Below, piece after piece: positions 24,196-38,792 of a stretch of DNA of 64,000 nt. Below the pieces are notes generated by a model that was not told the origin of the DNA, searched no databases, and saw only the letters and a program-made list of their open reading frames with translations. The stretch spans positions 5,543,639-5,607,638 of the forward strand of contig JANPWX010000097.1 of assembly GCA_024734555.1 (NCBI GenBank). Direction: 5' to 3'. The stretch is from Trochalopteron elliotii (taxonomy: Eukaryota > Chordata > Aves > Passeriformes > Leiothrichidae). The number at the start of each line of letters is the position of its first letter. The stretch's first letter is position 1. Made by a program: the position numbers and the translations under genes.

Positions 24196-27100
24196 CAGAA
24201 CTCTGCTAAAAAATAATTATGAAAACAAATATGTTAATGCTTTTTAAGGAATTGTAGCTATCCAAATGACATGGAGCTTCCCACAAATAATATATTTTGA
24301 CCAAAATCAAGTGCCAGAAATCAAAGTGGGCGGCTGTATTTTCCTATGCTGACATGTTCCATTTTGCTTTAGTGAAGCAATACTCTCTTCCTGCTGCTAA
24401 TTGCAAACATGTGCCCTGTTTAAATATCTTCTGGGGAAGGCCAAGGAGAATGAAGTTATTAAAAATCTGAGTTTCTTTGGGTTCATTTGAAATGAATCAT
24501 TATTAAGCAATTCTGCCTCACAACTTTTTAGAAAGTGAGTATTTAATTGCTTCTCCTCAAATGTATTTTCTTAGGGTATGATTCCCCTTTGGAAATCTTT
24601 TCTCTTTAGATAATTTAGTTTTAAAAATGCTGAAAATGGGAATAATGCACAATTAAGAATAGGAGTTGTACCACTCATTAGGGAGAAGACAGACTGACAG
24701 AATCATGTTAAATACAGAGGAAGCAGAGATAAGCTTTACATCCTCACTCTTGTTTGCCCTGACCTTATGTGGATGCACCTAGAAGTCTCACACAAATTCA
24801 GGTACATTTGTGCATCTGTACACGTTAAAAGAAAACTTGTAATTGATATTTCAGTGTGGATATAGAAAGGCAGAATGACAGAAAAATCTGTTTGTTTGTT
24901 TTTTTTTTTCTTCTTCTTCAGGACAAAATATTTGAGAGTTTCTCTGCCTCTTTAATGATTATGAGAAGTGATAGAAGAACCCAGTGGAAAATAACAGCAA
25001 ATTGAAAAGAACAGTTGTAATTGAAATAAGGAAAGAAAAAACTCATAAGTCGATTTGAAAAAATTTGGAAAATTCAAATTCAGCTGAATAGTCCTTTAAA
25101 GGGAGAATTTTTTTCATAGTAGATCCTATTGAATCTTGCAGTAAAATATTGCTTCACTGCCTCTGCAAATTCATTTGTGCTTGTAATCTAAGACTCCTAA
25201 AGCTAATCTAAGCTTTCCTGTGCTACTGAGTAGGTATACAATAAGCAGTCAATTGATTTGTGTTACTCTACCTAGTTTCAGAAGTACTTATTATACCAAA
25301 TATCTTTTACTTTTCTGGGCACTCCAGCTCATCTCTCTTTGTTGCTGAGCTGTCATGCAATAGTAAGCATCTTATAGTGCTTACTTTTCAAAATATGACT
25401 TCTGTGTGTTTGTATTCTAACAACATAGTAATTTTATTTCAATTTACGTATGCTTTCTGATCTTTCATGTGTTACTGTCTTCCATATAAAGCATTTTTCG
25501 CCCAGCTGAGTATTCAGTCCTTGCCAGCTATTTATAATTCACTGAAAGCCCAGTTTCTGTTTCACACATCAGTTTGCATTGCAGCTAGGGTGGAATCCGT
25601 TATGTATTTGTGTGCTGTTTTCTCACACAGGCAAATCCTTTCATTCTCACCACTTCCACCAGGAGGTTACAACTATTTAGCTGATCATGCACATGAACCT
25701 GAAAGTATTTTGTGGAGGTACTTGACTCAAAACATCACATTTGTTTCCCAGTATCTCTTTTTTTGTACCTTTCTACCTGGTCCTGTATATATCACAGTAA
25801 TTTCTTTCAGGCCTTGTGAAGAGTTTTGCTTGGTTCAGCCCCTATAGATCCATTAGGCTGCAGTGTAATGAATTAAAGAATTAAAAATATTAATGATGAA
25901 ATACCCCTCTGTGTCCCAGTGCTAGCCATCTTCTTATGTGAGGAATGACCATTTTTATACAGTTGACTATAAAGCCTGTCTATTGAGTGACTTCTGTTGT
26001 GTAATCTGAAATTCCATCATTTGTTTTAAGGTAAAATAATTTTGAAGTTTCCTAACTGTTATTCCAAGTATCTTTCTGCAGAGAATAGTGATGTGTTAGC
26101 ATTTACAGAATAAGCATCCTTTCAAGGCAGCTACACTAAAATTTCAGAAGCTTAACTACAAAATGTTTCAAGGAATGAATCTTAAGATCATCTTTGTCCA
26201 GGCAGAGGTATAACCCATGTGCTGTGCTGACTTGATGGCTTGATCAGGCTGACCCAAACTGACTATAGGATCTAGACCAATTAACAGACTTGACCAGAAT
26301 AATATCCATTGGCCCTTCCCTTTTTTTTTTTTGGTTGACACCTTCTGGCGTCATTGGAGTTGTAGTTCTGAAATAGAACTTCATTAGGATATCTCTTTTC
26401 CTGTCGTGTCTGCATGCTTCTGTTCCAGCAGTTTGTCCAAAGATGCTATGTGGGCTCTGAAGTTCTTTAAGTTCATTAACTACTTCCATATTTGTCTGTA
26501 TGTGTGTACATGCATGTTTGTCTGCCCTAAAAGTAAATAGTCCTACCATATCTGTTACTGGGAATTTCTTGCCTTGATTTGTTGTGGGCCTCCTTTCAGC
26601 ACTATTAAACTGTGACTTTTTAGTCTCTGGCTGTGGGTCGGTGCGTGCTGGGTTTGTCTCTGTGGAGGAAGCTGAGTATCTTTTGTGCGTTAGTTGCATT
26701 TTTATGTAAGCAATATATTCCATATTAAATTCACACATCTGCCACATCTTGCTCACACTCACCTGTTCTTTTAATTTGGATGGGAAAGGAAGTGTCTTTG
26801 TGGGGTTCTGAGGATTTCCACACCTCCTGGGAGTTAATTTTGCCCCCTCTTTAGAACAGGTCAATAGTGCTTATCAGGCAGCAGGGTCACTGGCATTGGC
26901 TACACTGCTGTGAGCTGAGGCATTCTTGTTTCTCCCAGAAGTGAAACCAGACATCTTTTCAGAGGCACTTAGCCAAAAAGAGGATTTCCTAGAATTTTAA
27001 TCATACCCCTTATGTTTTCGCCCCAAATACTGTACTTTGGAGCTGTGCTAATTGACCTGATGTTCTGGTTTTAGATTCATGGTAGTAACCCTCAGAGCTA

Positions 27101-30100
27101 ATTTACACAACGTGCTTTGAACTGAACTTGGTAATGCAAATATAATGTCCTATTAGCAAACTGTGAATGGTTCCTATTGGGATTTGTACAATGATTCTGA
27201 GTTCATTATTACTGTCATTCAATACTGTGGATGAGTAGAGGAAAAATAATTAAACAAAGTAGTACTTTAAATCCCAGAAGGAATGTAAAATCAACAAAGT
27301 TGAAAACCCAGAAGTCTTAACTTGTGTTTAATATATACACTCTGTGGAAAGGGAGGAGGGGAAGCAGGGGTGTGTGTTAAATACTCAGCGTAGCTGCCCA
27401 GCCTAATTGGATGGAGAAATTGATACCCAGTGAATCATGTATTTCCCCCAAATGATTCCGTATTTCTCCATATTTTAGACTGAAAATGTTACATGGAAAA
27501 TGGCTTAAGAAGTATTTTCTTCTAATCCTCCTTTAAATATAAGTAATTTCCAAAAGTATTGCTTGGGGATTTAGCTGTGTGACTCCTACTGATATGCCTG
27601 GAAGTTTCACAGCTAAAATGCACAAACAGTGCTTTGAAAAAGCCTCCTGCAATCCAGCCCTGTGGAAGCATTTGCTGTGCGAGCATTTCTCATTTCTTCA
27701 ACTTGACCTGGTGTTAGCAGCAAAATCTATGGGGGATATTAAGGCTGGGAAAATGTTGGACGTTCCTCAACTTTGCATAAACATGCAGGATGATACAAGT
27801 CCTTTCCTATGAGATGGTGGGCAATTTGTCCCAACATTTAAAATTGAATTGGGCGGGAAGATGACAGAGAAACCACTCTAATTGTTTAAATGACATATTA
27901 GTCAGTCAGCCAGACCAAGAGGCAGCAGCTCAATTGAAAAATTATTCTCCAGTGTGGTGAACTGTACCACTTGGCTCTACTCACACTTGAACAGAATGCC
28001 CTAGAAAGCTGGCTGTAATCTGCTTGTCTGCTGCAGACCAGCGGAGTTGCCCTTGGGTTCAGTTCTTCAGCAGCACCTTTCAACCTGCTCTTCATCATGG
28101 CTTTTTTTTCCTGTTTGACTCCCTCCACTTCTCTTTTCTCCAGTGGTTTCTGGGCAGACTCTCTCTCTTAAGCTGTTAACTATCCAATAATTAGACTGGA
28201 TACCTGAGCAGGAAACCTGAGTCATCTTCTCTATTATCAGGCTCTATTTTTGTGAGACTCATAGAAAATTTAATTCCGTAGGTGCCACAGGTGTGGTCCA
28301 GCTGGTGGACAATTCCATCTGCCTGTCCATTTTTTCCATGAAGGTGTGATGAAGGTCTAATCCTAACGTTGGACAGTTTGGAATAGCCTCATAATGCTGT
28401 TCTTGCTGCAGATGTTGGAATGTTCTGAAGATTCAGACCTTGATTTTTGCCAGAGTTGGATTTCTGCCCCACGTCTTCCAAACTTAAGAAATTAAAACTT
28501 TCCTTTTCAAGGTGACACTTGAAAAATAATTTAGGTCATGAAGATTACATCGACTAAGCATGTGAAATTATACCTAAAATACATTTGGTATTAGAAAATG
28601 TTCAATTAAGCTATTGTGGAAGAGTCTACATCTGCCACTGGGAAGTTGTTTCAACATCACCAGAATGACCAGTAAAGTGTCCAAAAACTGCTGTCTCAAG
28701 AACCCTTACTAGTGTGTACTTGAAAGTTTTCTTTTCTAGAAGTGGCTTAAACATTGCAAGTTTGGTATGGAGAGCAAAACCAGAAGTAAAAATTCCCTGT
28801 GGTATTGAATGATTTACAGCTCAAGTGAAAGAGTAAAGCTGACAAAATATGAAAAAGAGAAATTTGAAAGGTAGAGTAGAAACTGAAAAGAAGAGCAGAG
28901 GAGAAAATGACACAACCAGCTAGACTTAGGAGTCAGGGAGGGAGACAGCTTGGGTCATATGGCAAATAAAATGTATGAAAAAGAAAATCATAGTCAAAAG
29001 TCAAGAAAGAGTGTCAGTTTCAACAGAAATTGCTCTTTTCAGGGATTTTTTTTTTAAAGGCCACTGCATTAAAGCATTCTGCTGCTTTGAAGAATGAGTT
29101 CACTCATCCTACTTACAATATAGTAATGCAAAGACTTGATATGAAGGGCAAGGCCTTTAATTTCTTTCCTTTATGGACATTACATAAACAGAGGTCTTAG
29201 GGTTTAATTCAAACAAAAGATTTTCGATTGATGCTTAAACTGTCTGCTTCAGTGTAGAAAGAGAGTTTGAATAGTAATAGTAAGGCTGCTTTTTCATCAT
29301 CTTTCTAAGCAAAATATGAATTCTCTCTTAAAAAACAAAAACAAAAGACTTCAGGGAAGCTCAAGTATTTAATGGGTTATCCAGATAAGGGAAAGATGTA
29401 GATTTATGCCTGGCTCTGGTGACCTAAGAGGGTATCAAGGAAAAAAAAGATATGAAAGAGAAAGTAGAATCAGCGAAGATTACAGGGTAATCTGCAATGT
29501 GCTGGAGTTTCTCTTCCATTGGAATCCCTTTTTTATTATGCAGTGTAAAGTGGTATGTACAACTATTTTATAAAGTGCACTTTATCACCGTATGTGAAAT
29601 CTTACACCTTCGTTGTGACCACCTTAGCTTAGAGATATTAAAGCTGTTGTTTTCAAGAGCTCTGCTGCAGTAGAGTTTTGCACTGGGAAGCTAATAAGAA
29701 AACTAGCAAAAAATTTATAGTGTAAGCAACATTTTTAAGTCAGCCAATTAAATTAATGATCCTGTCTTGAAAGCAGTTCAAAAAGCATCTGTCCACTCAA
29801 CAGTGTGCCCTTGTGTCTGTGACTTTGCCCTTTTGGGTGCTCAGGATTAGTAGAAGCACTTAGTGCACATACGTTCTTGTAAGTACATCTGTTTTGCTCA
29901 GCTGCAGTAATTCTCCCACTTACATTGTGTAAATATCTGCCCCAGCTTTGTGTGTAAGGAGCAGGGAAGCTTTTAAGGCATCACTGCATGTTCATGGTCA
30001 AAAGCATCATGTTTACATTGATATGTCAGGCGTAGCCAAATATTACTTGTGGGTTTAATGAAACTCATATGCTGTTATGTGCAGGTTGCATAATGCCAGG

Positions 30101-31796
30101 AGGAAGCAGCTAGGGCAAAGGTTATTAGGGATTAAAGAAAGTGATATATTAAAGCTCCCTTATCCCTGGAATGGCTGCAGAACAGGCTCTGCTCAACCTC
30201 TCTGCTGAACAGCTTCCCATTTTTTCTTGTTTGGAAGCCCTGTAATTGCATTGCAGAAGGGATGACTGGTATAGCCAGCAGTGGTCAAGTAGTTTATAAA
30301 GGGCTTCTGAAAACTTCCATGTATGTGGGACACTGCTTCTCTGTATCCTGGTCTCATTGTCAGCTATTTTTTGGAACAGAAATTGCTGCTTCTCTGAAGT
30401 TTCAAGACCTGTTCTAGATCCTTAGAGAGAGCAGCAGTACAAAAATGTAAGCTAGTGCTATTTGCAGGTATCATTTGTAAGCCTTGGTACAGGAAGTCCC
30501 TGCTTTATTTGATGTCATTTCAAGGTTGTTAGAAAATAGCTTCCAATGCTGAATATTCTTTCTCATCACTATTGCAATTTGTATTTCTTCTAACCTTCAG
30601 TATATGCCTTTAAGCTCCACTTTGCTTTCTTTAAAATTATCTGAAGGACTGATGTCTTAGTAGCAATTTGTTCTATTATGAAGGTAAGGGTTTGTGATTT
30701 CCCTTTGTCATTGATAGCATTGGCTTTTTGAACACTTTTTTCCCTTTTTTTGTTGCTTTTCAAAACTCTTATGGTTGTATGCTGCTCTCCCTTTAATCTC
30801 TTCTAGTAACCAGGTTCTACAGCAGCATCTGGGGGAAAATTCCATTTTTCTAATTTTATTTTCTGTGTTGCGGTGATGTGGTTTTGTTCAATAAAAAAAA
30901 TTTTGAACACAATTTCTGCAATAATTAATTGTATTTGTTGAAGTAAAAATATATTTTATCCTCTGACTTAGGGCTGTCTCTCTGTAGGTGCCTGGGTTCA
31001 TGCTAATTTGTATGGCCTGACTAGCAGGCATGTTGAGATAGGAAAAGAATAATCAGCAATATTAAGACTAACATGAAATTTTGCAGAAAAAAAATTCTGG
31101 AGGGGTAAGAGTGATTGGGAAAAATCTTTGGTCATTTTTTCTTTGTGACCTTAAATTAAAAAGCCAAAGTAGGTTAGTAATTTAGTATAATTTTTCAGTT
31201 GTGATTTAGGTACTAAAGCATTAGGTGGAAGTTCAGCAGAACAGCCACCTGAAACCAGCTACTGTGTCTTTGAGAAGCCTTGATGTTGTCGAATGGCTGT
31301 GACATGTGTCCCATGGTCTGTGGATCATCCATATTATCTGTAAAGTATCCTCTTAAGCCAAAAATTGAATTGTGATTTTGCTTGTTTTATAGTTTGTCTG
31401 GTCAGACAAAAATGTTTGACCTGTTCCTGCCTTTCATAACGTGGTTAGGTGGTGTCAGTAATTGTCATGGAGCTTAGCTCATGCATAAAGCCTTGATTGT
31501 TCTCTGTTGTTTGTCTTGGAGAGCTATATAAAGGGCTCATTCTGGGCCTTTTTATCTTATCTAGCAGTGTTAAAATAAATCTTACTTCCAGGAAAAACTT
31601 GTGGCAATTCAAGTAATGAGTTTGAACTCTTCTGGTGCCTTTGCACATGTTGAGTCTGGTTGCCTCGTTCGGGTGTGTAATGATTTCCAGATGATGTCTT
31701 GTGACTGCTGACAATCTACAGAGGGCAAGCTGGACACATGAGGGCTCTCCTTGATGTTCAGCCTTTGCTTTGTGAGGAGAAAGGAAAAAAGGATGA

Positions 31797-31820
31797 TTTT
31801 TTTTTTTTTTTTTTTTTTTT
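31797..31820. repeat. Poly(T) run of 24
   Basis: Twenty-four consecutive T on the + strand. It could be the poly(A) tail of a retroposed sequence on the minus strand. However, no polyadenylation signal lies just beyond it on that strand, and no flanking direct repeat is evident, so I treat it as a plain homopolymer. It makes a Lys run in a 211-codon minus-strand open frame (32080-31445) that I do not regard as a gene. Confidence 0.9.
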
Positions 31821-34800
31821 GGAGTGAGGAGGCAGAACAGATGGTCAGCAGAGGATTGAAGTAATAGGTGGCAAACAGGCAAAGAGGAGAACCAGGTAGG
31901 AGAAAATGTAAGCAGATTGCTCTCTGGTACCTCTGCCTTCCCCTTTGTTTCTCCCCAGTTGCTTAGTAAAGAATGCAAGAGAAATAAGAATAGAAAGTGA
32001 AAGGAAACTTTTCTCGTGGGTTTTGGAAAAGAGATGATACTTTCAATACTAAAGTAGGTTAATAAGTTTTTGTGTAACAAAGTGTAAACAATGATTCTGG
32101 TGGGTGCAGAGAAGCAAGAAAAAAAGGATGGTCCTATCCATTTGATGGAATGGGAGAGGAAAATTTAACCTTTACTTTCCCGTAGGAAATTCAGGAGCCT
32201 CCATCCCCTGAGGATGTTATCAGTGAAGATCTCCAGCCTTCTTCCAGAAGTGGTACTATAAAGTCACTCTGGAGCTAGAAATTGTGCATGAATCCATGTC
32301 CTATCTAATTTTAAATAAAGTTAAACCTGTCTGCAATGAAGAAAACCTTTCTGGGGCAGGTTGGCTTATTTATGTCAGCAGTGTAAAGCAGAGAGAGAGT
32401 TTGGTTTGAGCGCAGATTACCCTGAAGTGAGAATGTTGTCATCCGGTACCAAACATATGAAGTAGGGATGATTTTCTCCCTGGTTTTCTGCAACCAATTT
32501 AAATTTCCATTTAGTGCACTCCAATAATTTGTAGCTTTTGAGTCATTTGAGGAAAAGTAACCAAACCTGTGATAGGGAATCTGCATCTAGCCTGTGATTG
32601 CTACAGAGGTGGTACATGCAGGGGAGAGGCTGGAAGGCCAGGAGGCTGCTTCCAGATCTGGGGCTGCACAGGTGGATGGTCTGGTACCATTTGGTTTGTC
32701 ACCTTCCCTACACTTTATACAGTCTCTTAAAGTATCAAGGCAGATCTTTTTTCATGTCATTATGTGCTCTGGTGACTGCTGGGTCTACTGCCCCTTCAGT
32801 CTAGAATCAGGATGCTTGCTTTGATATTATGTAATAAAACAATGCATAAGATTTCAGCTGATTTTTTTTAAGGTAAATTATTTACTGAAAGTAATTTGCC
32901 TTTTTCTGCCTGCTGTCTCCTACATGTAGCGTGGAAGGAATCCCTGTGTCAGGTTTGACAGATTTTGCAGGAATTTGAAAGGAACTCAAAAACCATCTGA
33001 AAGTATGGTAATTCTCTTGAATTTAGGCAATTTAATCATCACAGAACTTGAAGGGTCACCTGTCTCTTTGGATGAAAAGTGCTGCGTACAACAAAGAAGG
33101 TTCAGGAGGCAGATTCTGGGAATGTCTGTTTCTCAAATGTGGTTTTTTATGCAGGATGGTTTTCCCCTGCTCCTTGTCACCTCTGCAAACCTTTTATGCC
33201 TTGCTCAAAGACAGAATTGTCAGTTGTTATAGGCAGAGCTGCTGGCACCTCCTGTCATTTCTCTTTGTAAGATCTATTTTCTGTTTTTTATTTCTTTGTC
33301 AAACTTCTGTTCATTCTGAGATCTTCCAGAACTTATATCTGCCCTGACATCTAACTTGAGAGCAGAGTGTGGCTGCTCTGTTAAAATCAGTATCTTCTGT
33401 ATGCTATCTATGTTTAGCTGTAATTCTTTACATCAAAGGCAAGGTGCCACTTGTCTCATTGCATGCTCAAAATAATTGTTGCACCAAGGTCTACAAATTA
33501 AGCCATATGTAAATATGTTGAGAACTTTGACACAAGCAGAAGAAGCATTGTCTTTGCCTACTTCTGCTATGTGTAAAATACTGCCATCTTTCCAAATGAG
33601 CTGGAAAAACTTGACCAAACTCAGCCTTTATGTGATCTTCTAAAGAGAGGAAGCTGGTTCTCCTGGGCTTGCAGTGCCCACCCATTCCCAGTGTGTCTGG
33701 AGGTTAGAGTGCACTTCCTCCTGTTCAGGATGTACCAATGTGTTAGGGAGAAATTGAACAGCAGACACTCTGCATCCACAGCTCCAAAGGGAACTTCCTG
33801 AGGAAGGCGGGTCGTTCTCACTGTTTCAGTCTTTTCCTGTTTCAGTGCAGTATTAGGGGCAAAATGCTATGCTGTGCTGTGTTCTGCCAATTTTGTATTT
33901 CTCTATTACTCTTCATAGATTTTTATTACTTCCCATATTTTTCCAGAGTTAGAGGGTATAAAGTGGAAATATAAAATTTTAAATGTGAGAGTGAGCAAGG
34001 TGTTTTAAGACAGTGATGCTCCAGGGTGGAACTTATACTTGTTTGCTTCTATATGTCAGAAGTGTTGCTCTATGGTATCAGAGCAGTTGACTGTCTGGGG
34101 CTGGAGAGGAAAGTGATGCTGATGGAAATCTTCACATGGACAAGATACTATGTGCTCCATCCCTCTGAAGCCTCTGAAAGCAGTGGAATGCCATTTGATA
34201 ATGGATCTCTGAAAGCCCTCTCTTCTCCTGTGGGATGGGATTATAAGATCAACATTACTGAATCACCCAGCTGTTGTTGCAGACCCTTTTCTATCCAGAG
34301 GGACTGAGACTGTCTAGCAGCCATGCATAGTACAGCTCTGCTCCATTCACAGATCTCAGTCCCAGTAGAGCTGCTGTTCCTGAGCTGCACAGCAAAGCAC
34401 AGCTTTCCATTTCTGTGGCAGGACAGTGTCCTGTTCTCCAGGCCAGCTGCTTACAGAAGGAGTGAAAAACCTTGTGATTGAGTTATTGAATCATCTCCAA
34501 TTAGGCAGATAATATTTTCAACTCCATCAAGTAAGATTGGGTTGTGTCTTTAAATGTCTGGCTTTAATTTCTTAGATGTTCACTGCAGATGTTTGTGTTT
34601 CCAGTTCACCTTCATGTAGAGTTTCTAATTGCAAAATAGCCAGTCCATTTGGACTCCTAAATTTTGGCCACCTCATCTGTGGTGGCAGTAATTTTCTCAG
34701 CTATTTTGTCCTGTTCTGCAATGTTATTTAGAGGATTTAGCACATTTCTTAGAACAAACCACAATTACTGGAAGAGACAGATAATAACTACGTATCTCAG

Positions 34801-35676
34801 TATTTACTTCATTACTGGATGACAGGGAACCAGCATAGAATTTCATTTACCTTTTTAAAGTATTTACACTATTTTAATAAGGCACTTATTTTTGTGCCTT
34901 TAATCCTAACCTTTTCTGTTCTTTCTACTTGAGTTCCTTGGGAACAATGTATTAGAGAGCGGCCATTGTTCTTCACATAGAGCTTGTTCTTTGCCATTTT
35001 CCCCTGTCTGTCTGCAGGATGCAAAATTCCTTACCATTCTGTAATCCAAAATCTTGATACTGGGGCTTGATAAATTCTCTTGACATGTAGTTGGGCAGCT
35101 GAGATATCATCTCTGGAATTTGACTGTCTTTTCAAGTGAACCTTTAAATATATCAAAGCCATTCTTTAGTTTTCCAGACCCCAGCTTCACACATTAATGT
35201 CGTACATCTTTCATGACAGAAGAGATCAGAATTATTTTCATAGAATCATTTTCTGCTTTCATTTTCTCTTAGTATTAATAACAATTTTTACATTAAAAAA
35301 AGAATAGTGATGGGAGAAACAGCATGCCAGCCTTGTTCACACCTAATTCTGTCTTCAGAGTAGATCAATCCATGTCTGTGCAGTAATTCTTCTTATTATT
35401 ATTTTATTAATATTTATATACATTTATAGATCCTTAAATCAGGCAAAAATGTCATTGAAGCCAGTGGGAGTTTTACTCTACCTAATAAAATATTTGAGAA
35501 ACATAATGCTTGTTGATCAGAAAGGCTAATTTTGTAGGTTTCAGGCTTGTCATGCAGGCAGGTAATGTCTGGCAGTTCTTTTTATGCTGGCTGTTGATTT
35601 GGGAGCTATTGTAGCTCTTCCAGCCTTTAATTTTGTGTAAACCTGTGTGTCATTAGTCATCTACACTGTCAGTCCT

Positions 35677-35722
35677 AAAAAAAACCCAAAAAACAAAGAA
35701 CAAAAAAAAGAAAAAAAAAATA
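35677..35722. repeat. A-rich tract with AAC units
   Basis: A runs of 7-10 interrupted by CCC, C and G. It belongs to the same loose class as the other A/C-rich tracts in this locus. Confidence 0.85.
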
Positions 35723-37878
35723 ATGCCTTCTAGGATGGAAGGTAAAAAATTTACTTTGGACTTTGTATCTCTTGGACTCAGTGGATGACTTGTCTGGTAG
35801 AGAACCACTGAACTGTGAAAACTACTGTGATATTGACTACCATTTTTAAGCCCCTTATTCAATTTTAAAGATATATTCTGAGTTGCCAAGCTTCTACATC
35901 TGCAGCATCCATATGAACACTGGGTTTGAGGTGCCTCCTGTCAGAAACTCAGGTTTTATAAAGTTTTAGAAAATATTCATCATAGAATCCAAAACATATC
36001 TCATAGTCCATAGGTTTTTTTAAGTTCAATTTTTGAGGACCAAAGAATAAGAGACTAATGAGTAAAAGTAATGATACACTTTCATGTGCAGACTTGAATA
36101 ATCTTTGTAAGTAATAGAAGTAGCATTACCCCACTGGGGCTGCTTTCAGATGAGAAATGGCATGTGATGATATTTTAAAGGAATGCTACATAGATTAATT
36201 ATTGAGTGGTATTTATGCAGCTTCTAAAATGGCAGATTTACATTCTGTAGCAATTAAAAGGCCACCACAGGAGCTCACTGCTGCTCCTCAGTTCTGTCTG
36301 ACCAGAACTGATTCCAAGACTGGACTTTGCTGCTGTAAGGAGGACGAAAAATTTAAGATAAAATAAGGCAAAGAAATGCTGACTCACTTTTCTTCAATTA
36401 AGACTTCACAAGAGAAGTTTGTTTTTAGTCTTAGCAAATAACCTGGTGTTCTGATCTTCTGTGAGTAGTTATACTTATTTATTTTAATAACTCCCCTCAA
36501 GGCCAATATAAGCTAAGCATGTAAATCCCCAGAGAACTGATGGAAAAAGGCAACCCCATTCAGTTAAATGTAAAAATAAACCATTTGGCATGCAGAGAGG
36601 AATCTCATAAATTATTACTTCTTTTCTTTCTCTGTCATCCAGTGCTTTCTTGGCCAGGTTGAAGGCATACACGGTTTCCAGTTTGCATTTTTTTGCTTTG
36701 AAGTGATGGTGAATAGATTCATTAAATAAGAACAAAAAAATCTGCTAATCTGTTGCTTGTCTTCTATTTCAATGGATGATCTGAAAGGCTGGAAGTATTC
36801 CTGTATTTGTTGCAGTGCTGTCTACAGTTTGTTGCAAGAGAAGTAACCTTAATCAGATTTTTAAGATGTGTTTTCCTTCCAGCAAAATCTCCAGATCACA
36901 GCTTTTCCAATTACACAGAGAAGGCAAGGAGACAAAGCTAGTCTGGGGAGCTTTCTCTTTCAGCAGCAAAAGTTTGCATTTCTTTTAATGTAGTTAAAAC
37001 GTTTGACAGGAGAGAGCAAGGTTTAGTGATGTGAGGTGATTTCCAAATGAGTGTTAGCTTTTTGCTGACCTACTTTTGACTAGTGGTGTATTCTTGTCCA
37101 TTACTTTTTGTCATTGAATAATGCTGGTATATTAAGCTGTGTGCTTCAAGGGCATTGTAAAATTGCATGTAGGGGCAGGACTGAACTGTGAAAGTGCGAA
37201 TTACTCTATCAGATCAAACCCAATTAAAAAGTGACAAGCACAGCAGGAGAAATTGAAAGCAAGGTTTATCTTTCATGTAACGTAAGAAGTCTCTATATTG
37301 GTTAGAAACAAAGTGAGTGTGAAACAGATTCTCCACCTCTTCTCATCCCTCTCCAAAAATTAATAATATCTGCTGACTTTGTTATCCAAAAGAATAAACC
37401 CCTGAGTTGTAACAGCTCGTGTTGAAGGACACTGTGACAATGGCAGGAGAAGGGGAAGTACAGCACCTGAACACCTTGAACCTATTTGCTATCAAAGCAT
37501 GCACTGGGCCTCAGGTCAGCACATTTGGGGATTGATGGATAGGGAGTTTGCAAGAAGTAGTGGCCCTTTTTATAAAGCTGTAGTGTGTCATTAAAGAAAG
37601 TCTTGCTGTCTTGCAGGCTCTCCGCAGTTCCACGGGAAGTGTAGGAATAAAAGCATGGTAAGGAAACTGAGCTTTTACTAAGCCCTGTAGTTGTTACAGA
37701 ACTGCTACAAGCTAGGGAAAGTTATTTAATCTCCAGTGCCATTGCAGAAATCCTTATAAAACCTTTTGCGTAATATCCATCAGCAGTCTTCTAATGAGTA
37801 ATTGGGCCTGTGAATGTACAAACTAATGCAGTTGTCTATGTACAATATAATATTACAGAAGCCAGCTTCCAGACTATT

Positions 37879-37947
37879 GGGGTGTGGTGGGTTTGGGTTT
37901 TTTGTTTGTTTCAGGTTTTTTTGTTGTTTGGTTGGTTTGTTTGTTTG
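37879..37947. repeat. G/T-rich tract (GTTT/GGTT units)
   Basis: Alternating GGG, GGTT and GTTT units with T runs up to 7. It is the opposite-strand counterpart of the A/C-rich tracts and non-coding. Confidence 0.85.
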
Positions 37948-38733
37948 CTAATCTAATAAAGTCATATAGCAAGGAAAGTGAAACAAAACAAACAACCGAA
38001 AAGTAAATCAGCCTTGCAGAATGTGTTCTATACTTGCCATTGCATTGCAGACAGCTTCAGTGATGTGTGAGTGCTGTGTAACCTGGTGAAGACCACCTTC
38101 TGCAGACAGTCAATGTTGCACTGACCCTGATGCTTGCTGCTAATAGCATTACCTCAGTGAACTCCTCTGCGTGTAAACTTCAGCACAGCTGATACGGCTA
38201 ATGCCAGGTTTTCAGGTTAGGCTTTAGTGGGTGACATTCTACTCTGTGAAGGAAAAAACCCAACAAACACAGAAGGGGAAAGCACTTGATGTGTGTAAGC
38301 TGTGCTCAGAGCCATCATACTATAAGGAAGGTGGGGGAGATGAGTGGGTAAATTCACAGGGTACCTGATCCATGCAGCATGTTTTGCCCATAAAAACAGT
38401 GATGCTCTGTAGGATGCCTCTCATTTAAAAAATATATTTGATGTACAATGAATTAAGACTTTAAAAGAGACCACGTGATTTACAGTCCTGCTAGACTTGG
38501 ACTTTGCAAGCAGCTCTTAGGGAGGGGGGGAAGAAAAGTTGTCGTATTGTGAAAATAGTCATTATCTAAAAGCCTCCATTTTTCTGAAAGAGATTTACTT
38601 TCTACTGTTGATGGATTTCCAGTGGTCATTCAAAAGAACAGCCTTGCTGTTGTGTGTTATGGTAAATAGTCTTTTGGAGTGTCTTCTGGGTGAAGAAGTT
38701 GTAGGGAGTCAGAGAATGTCTAGGTCTGAACTT

Positions 38734-38792
38734 TAAAAACAAACAAACACACACACAACTATCCCCCCAGGCACCAAACCACAAAAAAAACC
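38734..38792. repeat. A/C-rich tract with short (CA)n
   Basis: CAAA repeats pass into CACACACA, a run of six C, and then an A run of eight. It lies about 550 nt upstream of the exon at 39338. Confidence 0.85.

Noticed and set aside
29400..29490. Stretch ending GAAGATTACAGG|GTAATC, considered as the human exon 9 equivalent because of an EDY-like reading
   Set aside because: The preceding codons do not match the expected coiled-coil, the donor falls too early, and no acceptor at a suitable distance is convincing.
31797..31820. Poly(A) tail of a processed pseudogene on the minus strand
   Set aside because: There is no polyadenylation signal nearby, no flanking duplication and no recognisable protein upstream on that strand.
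31445..32080. 211-codon minus-strand open frame
   Set aside because: It is interrupted by a Lys run from the 24-nt T tract, has no recognisable domain and a composition like translated intron; taken as chance.
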